Notes: generated by a model from the sequence alone, not told the origin. DNA of 64,000 nucleotides from Ornithinimicrobium flavum (GCF_004526345.1 NZ_CP038213.1:2790001-2854000); one strand, 5' to 3'; counted from the stretch's first letter, positions 1 through 13,018 are shown. Numbers and translations: made by a program.

Positions 1-2
1 GT

Positions 3-224
3 GCCGGGCTGCGTGCGGCCGTCGACGGCCTCGAGGTCGACTTCGCGGGGATGGCCGAGACCATCACCTACGGAGGCGACGGAGCGGACGTGGCGGTGAG
101 CGGACTCATCGTGGGCACGCCGTCGGCGGAGGCCCCGCTCGGCATCGAGACCACCGACGACTTCTACCAGGGCTCGACCTTCGAGGGTCTGGACTACACC
201 CAGGCCTGCTCCGCCAGCAGCTGA
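3..224 (+). CDS. C-terminal end of an unidentified protein (partial)
   Basis: An open frame runs from the window edge to a TGA at 222-224 and gives 73 residues ending in ACSASS. Codon use is typical of the surrounding DNA, with G or C in nearly every third position, so the frame is probably real. The piece is rich in Gly, Thr, Ser and acidic residues, has no Lys and has a single Cys near the end. That composition would suit an extracellular or periplasmic protein, but this is only an impression. No family is recognised. It converges on the Old Yellow Enzyme gene and the two share one hairpin. Confidence 0.6.
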   Translation, partial: AGLRAAVDGLEVDFAGMAETITYGGDGADVAVSGLIVGTPSAEAPLGIETTDDFYQGSTFEGLDYTQACSASS

Positions 225-237
225 TCCCCCTCCCGGT

Positions 238-278
238 GTCCTGGACCGGCTCGTCTAGTAGACGTGCCGGTCCAGGAC
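238..278. terminator. Bidirectional hairpin between convergent genes
   Basis: GTCCTGGACCGGC at 238-250 pairs perfectly with GCCGGTCCAGGAC at 266-278. Inside it, CGTCT at 252-256 pairs with AGACG at 260-264, giving one long near-continuous stem. There is no T tract. The stem includes the last codons and the TAG stop (255-257) of the minus-strand gene, so the terminator is partly coding. Confidence 0.7.
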
Positions 279-1370
279 GCGGGCGTACTGCGGGACCCAC
301 GGCAGGTCGTGCCCCAGCTGGTGGGCCGCGCGGTGCCACCACCGTGGGTCGGCCAGGAGCGCCCGGGCCATCATCACCACGTCCGCCTGGCCGGTCGCCA
401 GCACCAGCTCCGCCTGGCGGGGCTGGGTGATCATCCCCACCGTGCTCACCGGCACGTCGACCTCCTCACGCACCCGCGCCGCGAAGCGCGTCTGGTAGCC
501 GGGGCCCACGGGGATCTGCGGGTCGGGAAGGTTGCCCCCGCTGGAGACGTCCACGAGGTCGGCCCCGCGCTCGGCCAGCCAGCGGGCCACCTGCACGGTC
601 CGCTCGACATCGCCGGCGACCCCGCCCGGCGTGTGCGGCGACCAGTCCGTGGCCGACACCCGCACCAGAACCGGCATGCTGTCGGGCACCACCTGCCGCA
701 CCGCCTCCACGGACTCGAGGAGCAGGCGCGCCCGGGCCTGGTCGGACCCCCCGTAGCCGTCCTGCCGCTCGTTCACCAGCGGGCTCAGGAACTGCGCCAG
801 GAGGTAGCCGTGGGCCGCGTGGAGCTCCACCGCGTCGAAGCCGGCGACGACCGCCCGGCGCGCAGCCGCCGCGAACGCCCCGGGCACGGCGGCGACCTCC
901 TCGGTGGTCATGGCGCGCGGCGAGGCGTACGCCCCGAAGGGTGCCTCCCCGGCCCCCACGGTCGCCCATCCCCCGTCGTCCTCGCCCACCGACCCGCTCT
1001 CAGGGTGAAAGGGTGCGTAGGTCGACCCCTTGCGCCCGGCGTGCGCCAGCTGGATCCCGATGCGGGACCCGGTGGCGTGCACCAAGGAGACGATCCGCTC
1101 CCACGGCCCGATCTGGTGCTCCCCCCACAGTCCGGCGTCCCACGGGGAGATCCGTCCCTCGGCGGTGACCGCGCTGGCCTCCGTGAGGATCATGGGCGCC
1201 CCGCCGGCCGCGAACGCCTGCAGGTGCGCCAGGTGCCAGTCACCCACGACACCAGGGCTCTCGAGTGAGCAGGAGTACTGGCACATCGGCGAGACCCAGG
1301 CACGACCGGGGACGGTGAGCCCGCGCAGCGTGAGGGGCTCGAAGAGGAGGGAGGAGGCCATGGCTGGCAT
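255..1370 (-). CDS. NADH:flavin oxidoreductase, Old Yellow Enzyme family (YqjM-like)
   Basis: This is an FMN-dependent TIM-barrel ene-reductase that would reduce activated C=C bonds with NAD(P)H in the cytosol. Visible features are PMCQYS with Cys30 and Tyr32, matching the Cys/Tyr pair that tunes FMN in YqjM-type enzymes; QLAHAGRK at about 107-114; and ELHAAHGY with His184 and His187, the substrate-binding histidine pair. The length of 371 aa is normal for the thermophilic-like subclass. Two starts are possible, ATG at 1370 or ATG at 1361, and neither has a clear Shine-Dalgarno; the second gives the more usual N-terminus MASSLLFEP. The gene stands alone between the rRNA terminator and a convergent gene. 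The physiological substrate cannot be told from sequence. Confidence 0.92.
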   Translation of the reverse strand: MPAMASSLLFEPLTLRGLTVPGRAWVSPMCQYSCSLESPGVVGDWHLAHLQAFAAGGAPMILTEASAVTAEGRISPWDAGLWGEHQIGPWERIVSLVHATGSRIGIQLAHAGRKGSTYAPFHPESGSVGEDDGGWATVGAGEAPFGAYASPRAMTTEEVAAVPGAFAAAARRAVVAGFDAVELHAAHGYLLAQFLSPLVNERQDGYGGSDQARARLLLESVEAVRQVVPDSMPVLVRVSATDWSPHTPGGVAGDVERTVQVARWLAERGADLVDVSSGGNLPDPQIPVGPGYQTRFAARVREEVDVPVSTVGMITQPRQAELVLATGQADVVMMARALLADPRWWHRAAHQLGHDLPWVPQYARVLDRHVY

Positions 1371-1421
1371 CGTGCCACGCCGGCTCGTGGACGCCCCCCG
1401 CGGGGTCGTTTCCGGGCATGC

Positions 1422-1457
1422 GAAAGGCCCGCTCGGATTGCTCCGAGCGGGCCTTTC
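1422..1457 (-). terminator. Intrinsic terminator of the rRNA operon
   Basis: A perfect 15-bp stem lies directly downstream of 5S: GAAAGGCCCGCTCGG at 1422-1436 pairs with 1443-1457 around the loop ATTGCT. It starts about 10 bases after the 5S 3' end. Confidence 0.9.
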
Positions 1458-1466
1458 AAGAAGAAG

Positions 1467-1584
1467 TCCGGCGGTGTCCTACTCTCCCACACCGTTCCCG
1501 GTGCAGTACCATCGGCGCTGTCAGGCTTAGCTTCCGGGTTCGGAATGTGACCGGGCGTTTCCCTGACGCTATGACCGCCGTAAC
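1467..1584 (-). rRNA. rrf: 5S ribosomal RNA
   Basis: On the minus strand the RNA begins GTTACGGCGGTCATAGCG and ends near GTAGGACACCGCCGGAC, with the conserved CCGAACCCGGAAGCTAAG loop inside. The ends GGCGGT and ACCGCC pair to form helix I. Length is about 118 nt. It is the last gene of the operon; the exact ends are estimated from the terminal helix. Confidence 0.95.
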
Positions 1585-1628
1585 ACTATCAACCTCTATC
1601 AACCGACCAGGGGTTGGTTGTGGGTCGG

Positions 1629-1647
1629 GAACCGTACAGTGGACGCG
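1629..1647 (-). ncRNA. 3' arm of the pre-23S processing stem
   Basis: In the RNA this reads CGCGUCCACUGUACGGUUC. It is complementary to GAACUGUACAGUGGACGCG on the 5' side of 23S (genomic 4840-4858), giving 19 pairs with one U·G wobble. Such a long-range stem flanking 23S is the usual RNase III substrate in pre-rRNA. Confidence 0.75.
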
Positions 1648-1662
1648 TGTTTATCTGGGGGG

Positions 1663-1687
1663 CCACGGGGGGCGAAGCCCACCGTGG
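1663..1687. repeat. GC-rich palindrome in the 23S–5S spacer
   Basis: CCACGGGGGGC at 1663-1673 faces GCCCACCGTGG at 1677-1687 with one mismatch and a GAA loop. It resembles the palindrome family seen at about 11.06, 12.2, 20.8 and 53.2 kb. Confidence 0.5.
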
Positions 1688-1697
1688 GTTTGTTAAG

Positions 1698-6746
<5,049 letters not shown>

Positions 6747-6885
6747 AAACCAAAACTCTTATCCAGAGCCGATCACCAGCAAACACCCTGCCACCCACGG
6801 GGGTGGACGACACGGTGCAAAACCACACCACCCCACAAAAAAGGCGGTGCAGCAACAAACAATTGGCATCAATAAACTGACACGC

Positions 6886-6904
6886 TGTTGAGTTCTCAAG
6901 AATC
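6886..6904 (-). promoter_or_regulatory. boxA-like antitermination element in the rrn leader
   Basis: The RNA carries ATTCTTGAGAACTCAACA about 140 nt before 16S. Mycobacterial rrn leaders carry a very similar TTTGAGAACTCAA, which is part of the Nus-factor antitermination signal. A related copy lies in the 16S–23S spacer. Confidence 0.6.
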
Positions 6905-6961
6905 GGACACACACCCGCGGCCGGCTCGTTTTCCGAGCTTCCCGCGTGGGGCAACCTCTCT

Positions 6962-6991
6962 ACCTTACCTCAGCCCGGCGCCGCTGTCCAA
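6962..6991 (-). promoter_or_regulatory. rrn promoter P2
   Basis: On the minus strand, -35 TTGGAC (6986-6991) is followed after 18 bp by -10 TAAGGT (6962-6967). It lies about 215 bp upstream of 16S. The rpoBC promoter has the same hexamers and spacing. Confidence 0.75.
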
Positions 6992-7072
6992 ATCCGAGGA
7001 TCGGATGCGGGGAGTAGCCGGAGGCTGTGGGGGTGATGCTCGCCTTCGCTCTCGCGTCGGCAGCGAGGTGAA

Positions 7073-7101
7073 ACACTACACCCGTCGCGGGCTCGGGCCA
7101 A
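7073..7101 (-). promoter_or_regulatory. rrn promoter P1
   Basis: On the minus strand, -35 TTGGCC (7096-7101) is followed after 17 bp by -10 TAGTGT (7073-7078). The promoter–leader stretch from 6747 to 7170 contains no gene. Confidence 0.65.
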
Positions 7102-7170
7102 ATCCGTGCGGAGCGGGCGACATCGTCGCTGGTCAGCCCCCGTCTTGAGACCGACGAGGCGGCACCAGGG

Positions 7171-8142
7171 TCAGGGGGTGATGCCGATCTTGCCGACGAG
7201 CTCGCCACTCTCCATCTTCGCCAGCGCCTCCCGGGCCCGGGTCAGGGGGTAGGTGCTGTCGATGCGAGGCCGCAGGCCGGTCGTCGAGACGAACGAGCAG
7301 AGAGCTCGCAGCTCCTCCTTCGTCCCCATCGTGGACCCCACCACGCGGAGCTGGCGGAAGAAGATCTTGGTCAGCTCGGCCTTCGCGGGGGCGTCGCCCG
7401 AGGTCGCGCCGCAGATCACGATGGTCCCCCCGGGGCGGAGCACGTTGACCGAGTGGGACCAGGTCGCGGCCCCGACGGTCTCGAGGACGGCGTCGACCTT
7501 CTCCGGCAGGCGGGCCCCGGCCTCGAAACCCCGCTCCGCCCCCAGCTCGCGCGCCCGCTCGAGCTTGGTCTCGTCCCGGCTGGTGACCCACACCCTCAGG
7601 CCGGCGGCCGAGGCGAGCTGGATCAGGGCCGTCGCCACCCCGCCCCCGGCCCCCTGCACGAGGACCAGGTCCCCGGGACGGACGTCGGCGTTGCGGAAGA
7701 GCATGCGGTAGGCGGTGAGCCAGGCCGTGGACAGGGCGGCCGCCTCCACCGCGCTCAGGTGGTCCGGCTTGGCGACCCAGGATCCCTCGGGCACGCTCAC
7801 CTGCTCGGCCAGGGTGCCCTGGTGGAGCTCGGACAGCAACGAGCGGCGGGGGTCCAGGGTGATGTCACCCGTCCATCCCGGGGTGCCGGGAATGACCGGG
7901 AGGAGCACCACCTCCCCCTCCTCCGGGTGCCGGACCACCGCGTCGCACCCCAGGATCATCGGCAGCTGCTCAGGCCGGAGGCCCACGCCGCGCAGCGACC
8001 ACAGGTCGTGATGGTTGAGACCGGCCGCCACGACCGGGAGGCTGACCCAGCCCTCCTGGGCCGCCGGGGCCGGCCGTTCCCCCACCTCCAGCGCGTCCAG
8101 CGGCCGGTCGGGGGAGAAGCGGGCGGCGTAGGCGGCGAGCAT
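7171..8142 (-). CDS. Zinc-independent MDR-family dehydrogenase / quinone oxidoreductase
   Basis: This is a 323-aa medium-chain dehydrogenase/reductase with an N-terminal GroES-like domain (to about 125) and a Rossmann domain carrying QGAGGGVA at 163-170, the NADPH-binding glycine motif of the quinone oxidoreductase branch. The cysteine cluster of the structural zinc lobe of alcohol dehydrogenases is missing. The catalytic zinc position is LNHHDLWSLRG with a GCD further on, so a zinc-independent NADPH:quinone or enone reductase is likelier than an alcohol dehydrogenase. Its stop lies just upstream of rrn P1, and truA is 10 bp upstream of its start, so the two may be co-transcribed. Confidence 0.85.
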   Translation of the reverse strand: MLAAYAARFSPDRPLDALEVGERPAPAAQEGWVSLPVVAAGLNHHDLWSLRGVGLRPEQLPMILGCDAVVRHPEEGEVVLLPVIPGTPGWTGDITLDPRRSLLSELHQGTLAEQVSVPEGSWVAKPDHLSAVEAAALSTAWLTAYRMLFRNADVRPGDLVLVQGAGGGVATALIQLASAAGLRVWVTSRDETKLERARELGAERGFEAGARLPEKVDAVLETVGAATWSHSVNVLRPGGTIVICGATSGDAPAKAELTKIFFRQLRVVGSTMGTKEELRALCSFVSTTGLRPRIDSTYPLTRAREALAKMESGELVGKIGITP

Positions 8143-8151
8143 GGCCCGACC

Positions 8152-8997
8152 CTACCGGCCGCGGTCCGGCAGCACCCTCACGGCCCGGGCCCCGGCCGCG
8201 CGCCGCGCGAGCTCGTCCTCGCCCGAGGGGTAGACGACCTCCTCCAGGCACAGCCCGTGGGCGGGCATGACCTGGACCCCGGGGTCGCGCTGCCGGCCCG
8301 CCAGGACGGCGGCGGGCCAGTCCGCAGGACGCCGCCCCTCCCCCACCGGCACCACGGCTCCGACGAGAGCCCGGACCATGCTGTGGCAGAACGCGTCGGC
8401 CTCGACCGTCCCCACGACGGTTCCGTCCTCCTCCCGGGCCCAGCCGTAGGACAGCAGGGTCCGCACCGTCGTCGCCCCCTCGCGTCGACGGCAGAAGGCG
8501 GCGAAGTCGTGCAGGCCGACCAGGCTCCGGGCGGCCGCGTCCATCGCAATGACGTCGAGGGGTCGCCGGGTGACCACGGTGTCCCGCCGGCGCAACGGGT
8601 CCAGGAGATGGGGCCGGTCGCACAGCCGGTAGGTGTAGCGCCGACGCAGGGCGCCGAACCGGGCGTCGAAGGCGTCCGGCACCACGGCGGCCCCCCTGAC
8701 GACGACGTCCTCGGGCAGCACGCCGCGCAGCCGGGTGACGAGGGCCTGCCCCGGGTCGCGGTCGGACCGACCGGGGAGGGAGCGCCATACCTCCTCGGGG
8801 ACGTCGAGGTGGCACACCGCCCCCCGGGCGTGCACCCCCGCGTCCGTCCTCCCCCCGACGGTCAGGGTCGGTGGCTCGGTGCGCAGCACCGTGGCCAGGC
8901 CCGCGGCCAGCACCTGCTCCACCGTCCGCAGACCCGGTTGCCGGGCCCAGCCGGAGAAGTCGGTGCCGTCGTAGGCGAAGTCGAGCCGGATCCTCAC
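8152..8997 (-). CDS. truA: tRNA pseudouridine(38-40) synthase TruA
   Basis: TruA isomerises uridines 38-40 in the anticodon arm of many tRNAs. The catalytic motif GRTDAGVHA puts the nucleophilic Asp at residue 52, and the N-terminus VRIRLDFAYDGTDFSGW is typical. I chose the GTG at 8997 (281 aa). The longer frame reaching a GTG at 9039 would begin inside the rplQ terminator stem and adds a non-conserved MAARSACPVPHTGR. No Shine-Dalgarno is evident at either start. Placement directly after rplQ is the common actinobacterial order. Confidence 0.93.
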   Translation of the reverse strand: MRIRLDFAYDGTDFSGWARQPGLRTVEQVLAAGLATVLRTEPPTLTVGGRTDAGVHARGAVCHLDVPEEVWRSLPGRSDRDPGQALVTRLRGVLPEDVVVRGAAVVPDAFDARFGALRRRYTYRLCDRPHLLDPLRRRDTVVTRRPLDVIAMDAAARSLVGLHDFAAFCRRREGATTVRTLLSYGWAREEDGTVVGTVEADAFCHSMVRALVGAVVPVGEGRRPADWPAAVLAGRQRDPGVQVMPAHGLCLEEVVYPSGEDELARRAAGARAVRVLPDRGR

Positions 8998-9027
8998 CCG
9001 ACCAGTGTGCGGGACGGGGCACGCGGA

Positions 9028-9060
9028 ACGGGCCGCCACCCCGAGGGGGTGACGGCCCGT
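9028..9060 (-). terminator. Terminator after rplQ
   Basis: A 15-bp stem (9028-9042 with 9046-9060) closes around a GAG loop. The single mismatch on the plus strand becomes a G·U pair in the minus-strand RNA, which supports action on rplQ. No long U tract follows. Confidence 0.85.
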
Positions 9061-9076
9061 GCGTGTGTCCGAGGGG

Positions 9077-9768
9077 TCAGCTCTTGTCGGTCTGCGAACC
9101 CTCGGCGTCGGTGGCGTCGTCGGCGCCCGCCGAGGTCATGGCGGCCTCGGTGGTGTCCTCGGCCGGCTCGTTCTCGGCGACCTCGACGACCTCGCCCTCG
9201 GAGGCGACGGACGCCCCCTGCTCCGCGGCCGCGTCGGCGGCCTCGACCTCGGCCTGGGCCTGGTCGACCTCCGCCGGCTCGTCGGTGGTGGGCTGCTCGG
9301 CCTCGAGCTCGGCGTCGGTGATCGGCGCGGGGGCCGGCTCGTCCTTCTTCGCGTCCTTGGCCGCCCGCCGGGTGGCGCCCTCGGCCTGGGTCACGACCGC
9401 CTTCTTCGCGACCGGCTCCCGGACCAGCTCGATCACGGCCATGGGGGCGTTGTCGCCCTTGCGCGGCGCGATCTTGGTGATGCGGGTGTAGCCGCCCTCG
9501 CGCTCGGCCATGTCGGGCGCGATCTCGGTGAAGAGACGGTGCACGGCGCCCTTGTCCCGGACGATGGCCAGGACCTTGCGACGGTTGTGCAGGTCACCGC
9601 GCTTGGCGAAGGTCACCAGGCGCTCGGCCAGCGGGCGCAGGCGCTTGGCCTTGGCCTCGGTGGTGGTGATGCGGTCGTGCTCGAACAGCGCGGTCGCCAG
9701 GTTCGACAGGATCAGACGCTCGTGCGCCGGACCGCCGCCGAGGCGCGGACCTTCTTGGGTGCAGGCAT
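9077..9768 (-). CDS. rplQ: 50S ribosomal protein L17 (1-nt frameshift in this sequence)
   Basis: L17 is a large-subunit protein. The body from [18 protein letters not shown] onward is clear. The start ATG at 9766-9768 follows TAAGGAGA, and the first six codons read MPAPKK. One base is then missing from the run at about 9749-9752 (AAGGTCCG where AAGGGTCCG is expected), which breaks the frame before [10 protein letters not shown]. With that base restored the protein is about 230 aa. The C-terminal 110 residues or so are a low-complexity Ala/Glu/Asp tail, longer than the usual 120-200 aa L17. The gene is last in the rpsM–rplQ unit, after rpoA. I regard the shift as a sequencing error, because L17 is normally essential. 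Confidence 0.93.
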
Positions 9769-9796
9769 GGGTTCTCCTTAGGGCTTTCGTCAGGTC

Positions 9797-10819
9797 TCAG
9801 TACTGCTCGTCCTCGGCGAAGGCGGCGTCGCCCTCGTCCTCGTCCGAGGTGTCGTCGTAGGCAGCGGCACCCTCGAACCCGGGCGGGCTGTCCTTGAGGG
9901 CCAGGCCCATCTCGGCGAGCTTGTCCTTCACCTCGTCGATGGACTTCGCGCCGAAGTTGCGGATGTCCAGCAGGTCCGCCTCGCTGCGCCCGACGAGCTC
10001 ACCCACGCTGTGGATGCCCTCGCGCTTGAGGCAGTTGTAGGAGCGGACCGTGAGGTCGAGCTCCTCGATCGGCAGGGCCAGGTCGGAGGCCAGGGCCCCG
10101 TCGCCGGCGGAGGGGCCGATCTCGATGCCCTCGGCCTCGACGTTGAGCTCACGGGCGAGGCCGAACAGCTCGACCAGGGTGCGGCCGGCCGAGGCGACGG
10201 CGTCGCGGGGGGAGATGGAGCTCTTGGTCTCGACGTCGATGACCAGGCGGTCGAAGTCGGTGCGCTGCTCGACACGGGTGGCCTCGACCTTGTAGGTCAC
10301 GGACAGCACCGGGGAGTAGATGGAGTCGACCGGGATGCGCCCGATCTCCTGCTCGCCGGACTTGTTCTGGGCCGCGGAGACGTAGCCACGGCCACGCTCG
10401 ACCGTCATCTCCATCTCGATCTTGCCCGACTCCCCCAGCGTGGCCAGGTGCAGGTCGGGGTTGTGGATCTCGACGCCCGCCGGGGGCGCGATGTCGGCGG
10501 CGGTGACCGCACCAGCGCCCTGCTTGCGCAGGTACATCACCACGGGCTCGTCGTGCTCGCTGGAGACGACGAGGCGCTTGAGGTTGAGGATGATCTCGGT
10601 GACGTCCTCCTTGACCCCGGGGATCGTGGAGAACTCGTGCAGCACGCCGTCGATGCGGATGCTGGTGAGCGAGGCGCCGGGGATGCTGGACAGCAGGGTC
10701 CGGCGCATGGAGTTGCCCAGGGTGTAGCCGAAGCCGGGCTCCAGGGGCTCGAGGACGAACCGGGAGCGGTTGTCGGCGACAACCTCCTCGGACAGGACGG
10801 GACGCTGTGCGATGAGCAC
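9797..10819 (-). CDS. rpoA: DNA-directed RNA polymerase subunit alpha
   Basis: The alpha dimer is the scaffold for assembly of RNA polymerase. The N-terminal domain carries [17 protein letters not shown] and [11 protein letters not shown]. The C-terminal domain at about 245-315 carries the helix-hairpin-helix [15 protein letters not shown] and the FGAKSIDEV region that contacts DNA and activators. I chose the GTG at 10819 (340 aa), which begins LIAQRP after the start and is preceded by AAAGGAAAG at good spacing; a longer frame to 10864 lacks similarity. A short acidic tail ends the protein. Confidence 0.97.
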   Translation of the reverse strand: MLIAQRPVLSEEVVADNRSRFVLEPLEPGFGYTLGNSMRRTLLSSIPGASLTSIRIDGVLHEFSTIPGVKEDVTEIILNLKRLVVSSEHDEPVVMYLRKQGAGAVTAADIAPPAGVEIHNPDLHLATLGESGKIEMEMTVERGRGYVSAAQNKSGEQEIGRIPVDSIYSPVLSVTYKVEATRVEQRTDFDRLVIDVETKSSISPRDAVASAGRTLVELFGLARELNVEAEGIEIGPSAGDGALASDLALPIEELDLTVRSYNCLKREGIHSVGELVGRSEADLLDIRNFGAKSIDEVKDKLAEMGLALKDSPPGFEGAAAYDDTSDEDEGDAAFAEDEQY

Positions 10820-10969
10820 TGTTTTCTTTCCTTTCAGTGGGCGACCGCTATATGACGCCCACACCGGCCGACGGCCGGTTCTGCGTGGTCACCTCTGTCC
10901 ATGACCGCGCCTGGTGAGCTGCGGGTACGGCGTGCGTGACGCCATACCGTGCAGCTCGCGAGAGCGAGC

Positions 10970-11008
10970 CCGGGAAACCGCCGAGCGGAGCGAGGCCTGG
11001 TTTCCCGG
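10970..11008. repeat. Palindromic element between rpsD and rpoA
   Basis: CCGGGAAACC at 10970-10979 pairs with GGTTTCCCGG at 10999-11008. The loop and flanks hold several copies of GAGCGGAGCGAG and CTCGCGAG. The 257-bp rpsD–rpoA gap is filled by such repeats and by no gene. Confidence 0.5.
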
Positions 11009-11054
11009 AACGACCAGGAGCTCGCGAGCGGAGCGAGCCCCTGGCCGTGGGGGT

Positions 11055-11073
11055 CTGGGGGCAGAGCCCCCAG
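11055..11073 (-). terminator. Palindrome / possible terminator after rpsD
   Basis: CTGGGGGC pairs with GCCCCCAG around AGA, starting 4 bp after the rpsD stop. It is a member of the GGGGTC-TGGGGC-GGA-GCCCC repeat family and could attenuate transcription into rpoA. Confidence 0.45.
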
Positions 11074-11076
11074 GGA

Positions 11077-11685
11077 TCAGTTCTTCGAGTAGAGCTCGAC
11101 GATGAGCTGCTCGGTGAGGATCGTGTCGATCTGCTCACGGGTCGGCAGCTGGTGGATGAGGATCTTCAGCGAGCCGGGGACGACCTTCATCCAGGCCGGG
11201 ACCGGCCGGTCGCCGAAGGTCTGACGGGCCAGCTCGATCGGGAAGGTCTGGACCGACTGCGGGCGGACCTCGATGATGTCGTACTGCTCCACGCGGTACG
11301 ACGGCACGTCGACGCGCCGACCGTTGACCATGAAGTGGCCGTGCGTGACCAGCTGGCGCGCGGCCCGGCGGGTGCGGGCCAGGCCGGCGCGGTAGACGAC
11401 GTTGTCCAGACGGGACTCGAGGATGATGAGCAGGTTCGCGCCGGTCTTGCCGGGGCGACGGGCCGCCTCGGCGTAGTAGCGGCGGAACTGCTTCTCCATG
11501 ACGCCGTAGGTGAAGCGGGCCTTCTGCTTCTCCTGGAGCTGGGTGAGGTACTCCTTCTCCTGGCTGCGGCGGCGGCCGTGCTGCCCCGGGGGGAAGGGGC
11601 GCAGGTCGAAGTACTTGTCGCCACCGACGAGGTCGACCTTGAGCCGGCGGGACTTCTTGGTGATGGGTCCGGTGTAACGGGCCAT
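11077..11685 (-). CDS. rpsD: 30S ribosomal protein S4
   Basis: S4 is a primary 16S rRNA-binding protein of the 30S body. This 202-aa copy begins [19 protein letters not shown] and carries the S4 RNA-binding domain at about 92-155 ([24 protein letters not shown]). It has no N-terminal CxxC pair, so it is the zinc-free (C-) form. It lies 27 bp downstream of rpsK. In many bacteria S4 represses the alpha operon translationally; nothing visible here shows whether that holds. Confidence 0.97.
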   Translation of the reverse strand: MARYTGPITKKSRRLKVDLVGGDKYFDLRPFPPGQHGRRRSQEKEYLTQLQEKQKARFTYGVMEKQFRRYYAEAARRPGKTGANLLIILESRLDNVVYRAGLARTRRAARQLVTHGHFMVNGRRVDVPSYRVEQYDIIEVRPQSVQTFPIELARQTFGDRPVPAWMKVVPGSLKILIHQLPTREQIDTILTEQLIVELYSKN

Positions 11686-11712
11686 GTCTGTTTACCTAGT
11701 TCCTTCCGGGCT

Positions 11713-12120
11713 TCAGTTCCGACGCTTCTTGGGCGGGCGGACGCCGTTGTGCGCCTGGGGCGTCACGTCGCTGATCGCGCCGACCTCGAGGCCGGCGGCG
11801 GTCAGGGAGCGGATCGCGGTCTCACGACCGGACCCGGGGCCCTTGACGAAGACGTCGACCTTGCGCATGCCGTGGTCCATGGCGCGGCGGGCGACCGACT
11901 CGGCGGCCATCTGCGCCGCGTAGGGGGTCGACTTGCGCGAGCCCTTGAACCCGACCTGGCCCGAGGAGGACCAGGCGATGACGGCACCGGTGGGGTCGGT
12001 GATGCTGATGATGGTGTTGCTGAACGTGCTCTTGATGTGAGCCTGCCCGAAGGCGACGTTCTTCTTCTCCTTGCGGCGCACCTTGCGCGCACCGCTGGCC
12101 TGACGGCTCTTGGGGGGCAT
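11713..12120 (-). CDS. rpsK: 30S ribosomal protein S11
   Basis: S11 lies on the 30S platform next to the E site. This 135-aa protein starts [21 protein letters not shown] and carries the conserved [22 protein letters not shown] and [11 protein letters not shown]. The ATG at 12118-12120 is preceded by GGAGAAACC. The open frame extends far upstream only because the 48-bp repeats lack stops; that extension is not part of S11. Confidence 0.97.
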   Translation of the reverse strand: MPPKSRQASGARKVRRKEKKNVAFGQAHIKSTFSNTIISITDPTGAVIAWSSSGQVGFKGSRKSTPYAAQMAAESVARRAMDHGMRKVDVFVKGPGSGRETAIRSLTAAGLEVGAISDVTPQAHNGVRPPKKRRN

Positions 12121-12164
12121 GTGGTTTCTCCTGACGAGGTATGCAGTGCTGGGCCGGCGTTCTG

Positions 12165-12296
12165 GGCCGAGTACCCGGGGTCTGGGGCGGAGCCCCAGCG
12201 AGGGAACCCGGAGGCCGAGTGCCCGGGGTCTGGGGCGGAGCCCCAGCGAGGGAACCCGGAGGCCGAGTGCCCGGGGTCTGGGGCGGAGCCCCAGCG
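12165..12296. repeat. 48-bp tandem repeat array (2.75 copies) between rpsK and rpsM
   Basis: GGCCGAG recurs at 12165, 12213 and 12261, giving an exact 48-bp period. Copies two and three are nearly identical, and the third is cut at about 36 bp. Each unit contains the hairpin CTGGGGC-GGA-GCCCCAG. The array sits inside the rpsM–rpsK transcript. Confidence 0.85.
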
Positions 12297-12302
12297 GGGG
12301 TA

Positions 12303-12321
12303 CACGGGGGCGAAGCCCCCG
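12303..12321. repeat. Palindrome just after rpsM
   Basis: CACGGGGGC pairs with GCCCCCGTG around a short GA-containing loop, directly beside the 48-bp array and 7 bp from the rpsM stop. It belongs to the same palindrome family. Confidence 0.55.
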
Positions 12322-12328
12322 TGCGTGA

Positions 12329-12703
12329 TTACTTGGCCTTCTTCTTGCCGGCGACGGTGCGCTTGGGGCCCTTGCGGGTCCTGGCGTTGGTCTTGGTGCG
12401 CTGACCGTGCACCGGGAGGCCGCGGCGGTGCCGCAGACCCTGGTAGCTGCCGATCTCGACCTTGCGGCGGATGTCGGCGGCGACCTCACGGCGAAGGTCA
12501 CCCTCGAGGCGGTAGCTGCCCTCGAGGTGGTCACGCAGGGCGACCAGCTGCTCCTCGGTCAGGTCCTTGACGCGGACGGACGGGTCGACACCCGCGGCCG
12601 TCAGCGTCTGCTCGGCGCGGGTGCGTCCCACGCCGAAGATGTAGGTGAGTGCGACCTCGATGCGCTTGTCGCGCGGGAGGTCGACACCGATGAGTCGTGC
12701 CAT
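12329..12703 (-). CDS. rpsM: 30S ribosomal protein S13
   Basis: S13 is in the 30S head and contacts 23S/L5 (bridge B1) and P-site tRNA. The protein has 124 aa from the ATG at 12703 ([20 protein letters not shown]). It shows the helix-two-turn-helix [11 protein letters not shown] and the basic C-terminal tail [19 protein letters not shown] ending in KKKAK. The upstream in-frame ATG at 12745 is not conserved. It follows rpmJ. Confidence 0.97.
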   Translation of the reverse strand: MARLIGVDLPRDKRIEVALTYIFGVGRTRAEQTLTAAGVDPSVRVKDLTEEQLVALRDHLEGSYRLEGDLRREVAADIRRKVEIGSYQGLRHRRGLPVHGQRTKTNARTRKGPKRTVAGKKKAK

Positions 12704-12904
12704 CTGGTGGTGCTCCTTGGCTGATGCGAGAGTGTGGTGCAACACCGGTCCGCATCCTCTGTGGTGGGCCTGTGCCCGCGGTCCTCGGCTCTCGCGGCCG
12801 AGGGTGACGTCCCGCGTCGACGGGGGTCGGGTGCTGCTGCTGTCGTGTTCAGTTGTGCTTCAGTCTCGTCGTCGAAGTCGGCGACGCGTGCTCGGTGGCT
12901 GTGC

Positions 12905-13018
12905 TCAGCCCTGGCGCTGCTTGTGGCGCAGGTTCTCGCAGATCACCATGACCCGGCCGTGACGGCGGATCACCTTGCACTTGTCGCAGATCTTCTTCAC
13001 GCTCGGCTGAACCTTCAT
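12905..13018 (-). CDS. rpmJ: 50S ribosomal protein L36
   Basis: This 37-aa zinc-ribbon protein begins [20 protein letters not shown]. Its zinc ligands are Cys11, Cys14, Cys27 and His32, so this is the zinc-binding form. It lies between infA and rpsM, its normal place in the alpha/spc cluster. The frame ends at TGA 12905-12907. Confidence 0.97.
   Translation of the reverse strand: MKVQPSVKKICDKCKVIRRHGRVMVICENLRHKQRQG

Noticed and set aside
12121..12534. N-terminal extension of S11 through the tandem repeats ([15 protein letters not shown] repeats)
   Set aside because: The extension is the translation of the 48-bp array. The conserved S11 start has its own Shine-Dalgarno, and homologues start there.
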